Of a stretch of DNA of 64,000 nt, positions 61,936 through 64,000 are shown piece by piece. The DNA comes from Sparassis latifolia (Eukaryota; Basidiomycota; Agaricomycetes; Polyporales; Sparassidaceae), in NCBI GenBank assembly GCA_018466975.1, contig CM031555.1, forward strand, positions 1-64,000, in the 5' to 3' direction. The stretch's first letter is position 1, and each line of letters opens with the position of its first letter. The notes beneath the pieces are model-generated. The model did no database searches. It was not told where the DNA came from and worked only from the letters and a program-made list of their open reading frames with translations. The position numbers and the translations under genes are program-made.

Positions 61936-62029
61936 TGACACCAGCCAGGATTGAACCCTGGACCTTAGGTTGATTTTATAGAATATAATTCCAAGTGACA
62001 CTTTAGACCACTTGACCATTAGGCCATAC
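61936..62029 (-). other. tRNA-like sequence, left arm
   Basis: Mirror of the right-arm copy. On the minus strand it has an A-box-like TGGTCAAGTGG, a B-box GTTCAATCC and a perfect 5-bp T-stem (CCAGG/CCTGG). The acceptor stem does not pair, so it is not called a functional tRNA. Confidence 0.6.
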
Positions 62030-62625
62030 ATCACAACTATCTTATATTAAATTAGACATCTTTTTATTGAAAAAGACTTAGCCAAATTCTGTCTATTAGA
62101 AAAGAGTAAGTAAAAGACACTTGACTTTTATCATAGATAGACAAGACTTATAAACAAACATTACTCTGAGTCTTATAGTCTTTTCTAATGCTTGCAGCCT
62201 TCATATAATGTAGTACAATATGTAATTAATAGAATATATGTTTTTACAGTTACTTCAGCAAAACAGAACTTTGCTATACAATTAGAAGATAGCTATAAAG
62301 ATCTTGTATATATAAGTGCTCAGTCTATAATATAATAGACTCTAGAGTATAAGCCTAAAATGAACAAATAAAATACTGCCTCTCAATAACTTGTTATATA
62401 TTATAGATAACTATATTAAGATACTCTATAGTACTGCATGATAGTTTACAAAAACTGTAAGCTGTAGAACAAGACTATAATAAGATGCAGAGTACTGTTT
62501 GTCTATAAGGCTTGTCTATCTATGATAAAAGTCAAGTGTCTTTTACTTACTCTTTTCTAATAGACAGAATTTGGCTAAGTCTTTTTCAAGAAAAAGACGT
62601 CTAATTTAATATAAGATAGTTGTGA

Positions 62626-62720
62626 TGTATGGCCTAATGGTCAAGTGGTCTAAAGTGTCACTTGGAATTATATTCTATAAAATCAACCTAAGGTCCAGGG
62701 TTCAATCCTGGCTGGTGTCA
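62626..62720 (+). other. tRNA-like sequence, right arm
   Basis: A-box matches TGGCCTAATGG (62,630-62,640) or TGGTCAAGTGG (62,638-62,648), both fitting TRGYNNARNNG. The B-box GTTCAATCC is at 62,700-62,708. The D-loop AGTGGTCTAA is reminiscent of Leu or Ser tRNAs. The 3' acceptor strand (CTGGTGT) has no partner upstream, so this is tRNA-derived rather than a tRNA gene. Confidence 0.6.
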
Positions 62721-62906
62721 AAGTTAAAATTGTATTTTATTGCTAATCTTCAGATTATTCTCACATTATCCAGAAGATTATCTGAAAGATTATATTACGA
62801 TTATCCTGAGTTAATCTATGCACCTACAAATAAGTCTACTTAAAAGTAGCAATTCTTATAAAAATTTGCTACTTATTGATAGAAAAAATTATCTTTCATA
62901 ACTGAC

Positions 62907-63454
62907 AAAGATGCTGCTACTGACGGTCGATCTCAGTCAAAGGCAAGTGAAAAGCTGGTTTAATGGTAACCAGGTCGAGATGGGGATCCAGCTCGACAAG
63001 GTCGTCTACTTATACAAAAGGTATCCGCAGTACTACGCAGTAATACGGGATTGTTCATTGGCTAGATAAGGTGATATGATGTCTGGGCAAGGTAACAGCG
63101 AGGAAGTAATATGTATGAGAAAGCTGAGTAAGATCGTGAGAGATAATCAGTACTAATGGGGATAACGAGTCGTGTATCAGAGCGAGGTAAAGATGAGGCA
63201 TACATGCACGTCTTGCATGTGTGATAAGAAGAAGATCCAGAGTTGGATCCGGTGTAACCCTAGACTAGGAGTTCTGGATATCTGGGTAGAGAATCGGAGG
63301 TTGCGCTCTGATGAGTCACATGTTGGATCATGTGGTCTGGTAAAGTAAAGGGAATGAAGAAAGGAAAAAGAAAAGACGTGCCATAGCTGAGGAGCATTGT
63401 AACATCAGCTCCCGTCTATCATTTCTTGTCCTACAAGAAATACTGTAGTCTTCA
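62907..63454. other. Stretch without a supported gene
   Basis: Short frames only. It probably belongs to the retroelement whose gag-like gene lies to the right, read in minus orientation. Confidence 0.4.
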
Positions 63455-64000
63455 TCATCGTCGGGGGCAGTCCCGAACATAATGATCACCTCCACATCTG
63501 TAGCATGTCCACCGGCCAGTTCGTGGTCCTTGTTCATGCGTACGTCCATCACGATAGGGATGACTGCGATGCGAAGAAGTTAATGCATGTGAGAAGGAGG
63601 GTTGCGATAGTGGAGATTGACCAGTAGGTACATGTGAACGAGGAGGGCGAGGTCAAACAGGAATTGGTTCAGGTGATGAGCGAGGAGTGGATGTGGGTCT
63701 CCCATTAGTGGTGTATCCGAGGATGTGTCTGATGTCTTCATCCCCATGCTCCCTCCATATCTCCTGCACTGTGCGAGTGACTGTACTGCGCATCAGAGAC
63801 CAGACTTGGTCGACTCTGGTTCAGGCTCTACTCGTTCTTTCCTCTGCTGCGATGAGCTCTTGTCTGGCTGTCTGCATCCACTCGACCATTTCTAATGCTC
63901 GCTGCATAGAAACTACTGCTTGTCAATCTTGCGGGCGATTCCTCAGGGCAACTAGAATGTCTGTGAAGTCAATGGGGATGTGGATGGCAGAGACTAGACA
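63455..64000 (-). pseudogene. Gag-like zinc-knuckle gene, broken, runs off the window
   Basis: On the minus strand one frame reads RVDQVWSLMRSTVTRTVQEI, then WREHGDEDIRHILGY, a Pro/Ser-rich linker, GRWTCYRCGGDHYVRDCPRR and a stop at 63,455-63,457. The knuckle (63,467-63,505) is C-X2-C-X3-H-X4-C, a spacing common in basidiomycete retroelement Gag proteins. In this frame two TGA codons interrupt the gene (in the linker near 63,653 and upstream of RVDQ near 63,821). The 5' part lies beyond the window. Confidence 0.65.

Larger units (their letters stand above)
61739..62906. mobile_element. AT-rich foldback element with two tRNA-like sequences
   Basis: Inverted arms (61,739-62,154 and 62,501-62,906, about 410 bp each, roughly 90% or more identical by eye) surround a 346-bp AT-rich loop. 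The arms start GTCAGTTATGAAAG and end CTTTCATAACTGAC. Each arm holds a tRNA-like segment pointing inward to outward, many ATAATCT repeats and a small nested hairpin (AGTAGCAA/TTGCTACT). GC content is far below that of neighbouring DNA. No transposase or convincing target duplication is present. It may be two SINEs head to head, or a foldback/MITE that captured a tRNA-like unit. Confidence 0.8.

Noticed and set aside
62626..62720. Functional tRNA gene
   Set aside because: A and B boxes and the T-stem are good, but the acceptor stem does not pair and no sound anticodon arm forms.
61739..62906. Mitochondrial DNA insertion
   Set aside because: Low GC content is suggestive, but the large inverted repeat with mirrored tRNA-like units fits a mobile foldback better, and no mitochondrial protein segment is seen. 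It is not excluded without a search.

Overview
The window is the left end of a chromosome from a filamentous fungus, almost certainly a basidiomycete of the Agaricomycetes. Evidence: it opens with a telomeric array; the genes carry many 45-70 nt introns with GTRNGT donors and CTRAY branch sites; and the gene families (F-box/LRR, BTB, glyoxal oxidase, Tnp2-type transposase, copia Gag) are typical of mushroom-forming fungi. No bacterial features are present.

Layout. 1-176 is the telomere, mostly the 5-nt TTAGG unit. 177-16,560 is a GC-rich subtelomere made almost entirely of repeats. It holds a degenerate duplication beside the telomere, a ~150-bp tandem repeat, and two related blocks (about 2,990-6,555 and 10,118-14,336). 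On the minus strand these blocks carry 15 intron-like segments, 10 of them 52-54 nt with intact donor, branch site and acceptor. A glyoxal oxidase remnant lies between the blocks. Two minisatellites (14.3-14.8 and 14.8-16.5 kb) close the subtelomere. 16.5-20 kb is a transition zone with a decayed SNF2 helicase fragment and a decayed LRR-type fragment.

20-46.7 kb is the gene-bearing core: an F-box/LRR-like gene, an F-box/WD40 gene, a small coiled-coil gene, a membrane SH3 gene, a CCCH zinc finger-ankyrin-AAA+ gene, an Aha1 co-chaperone with a C-terminal membrane segment, a second coiled-coil gene, a SNF2 helicase, a second membrane SH3 gene and a second F-box gene. Three families (F-box, coiled-coil, membrane SH3) occur twice each.

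46.7-64 kb is transposon-rich: a BTB gene and a decayed BTB paralogue on either side of a CACTA/Tnp2-type element, a copia-type LTR with gag, a complete non-autonomous LTR element with a 5-bp target duplication, an AT-rich 1.17-kb foldback with two tRNA-like sequences, and a broken zinc-knuckle Gag-like gene at the window edge.

The core genes are housekeeping or signalling genes with no evident shared pathway. Gene ends were set by hand from splice signals and family resemblance. Exon borders not stated are approximate.
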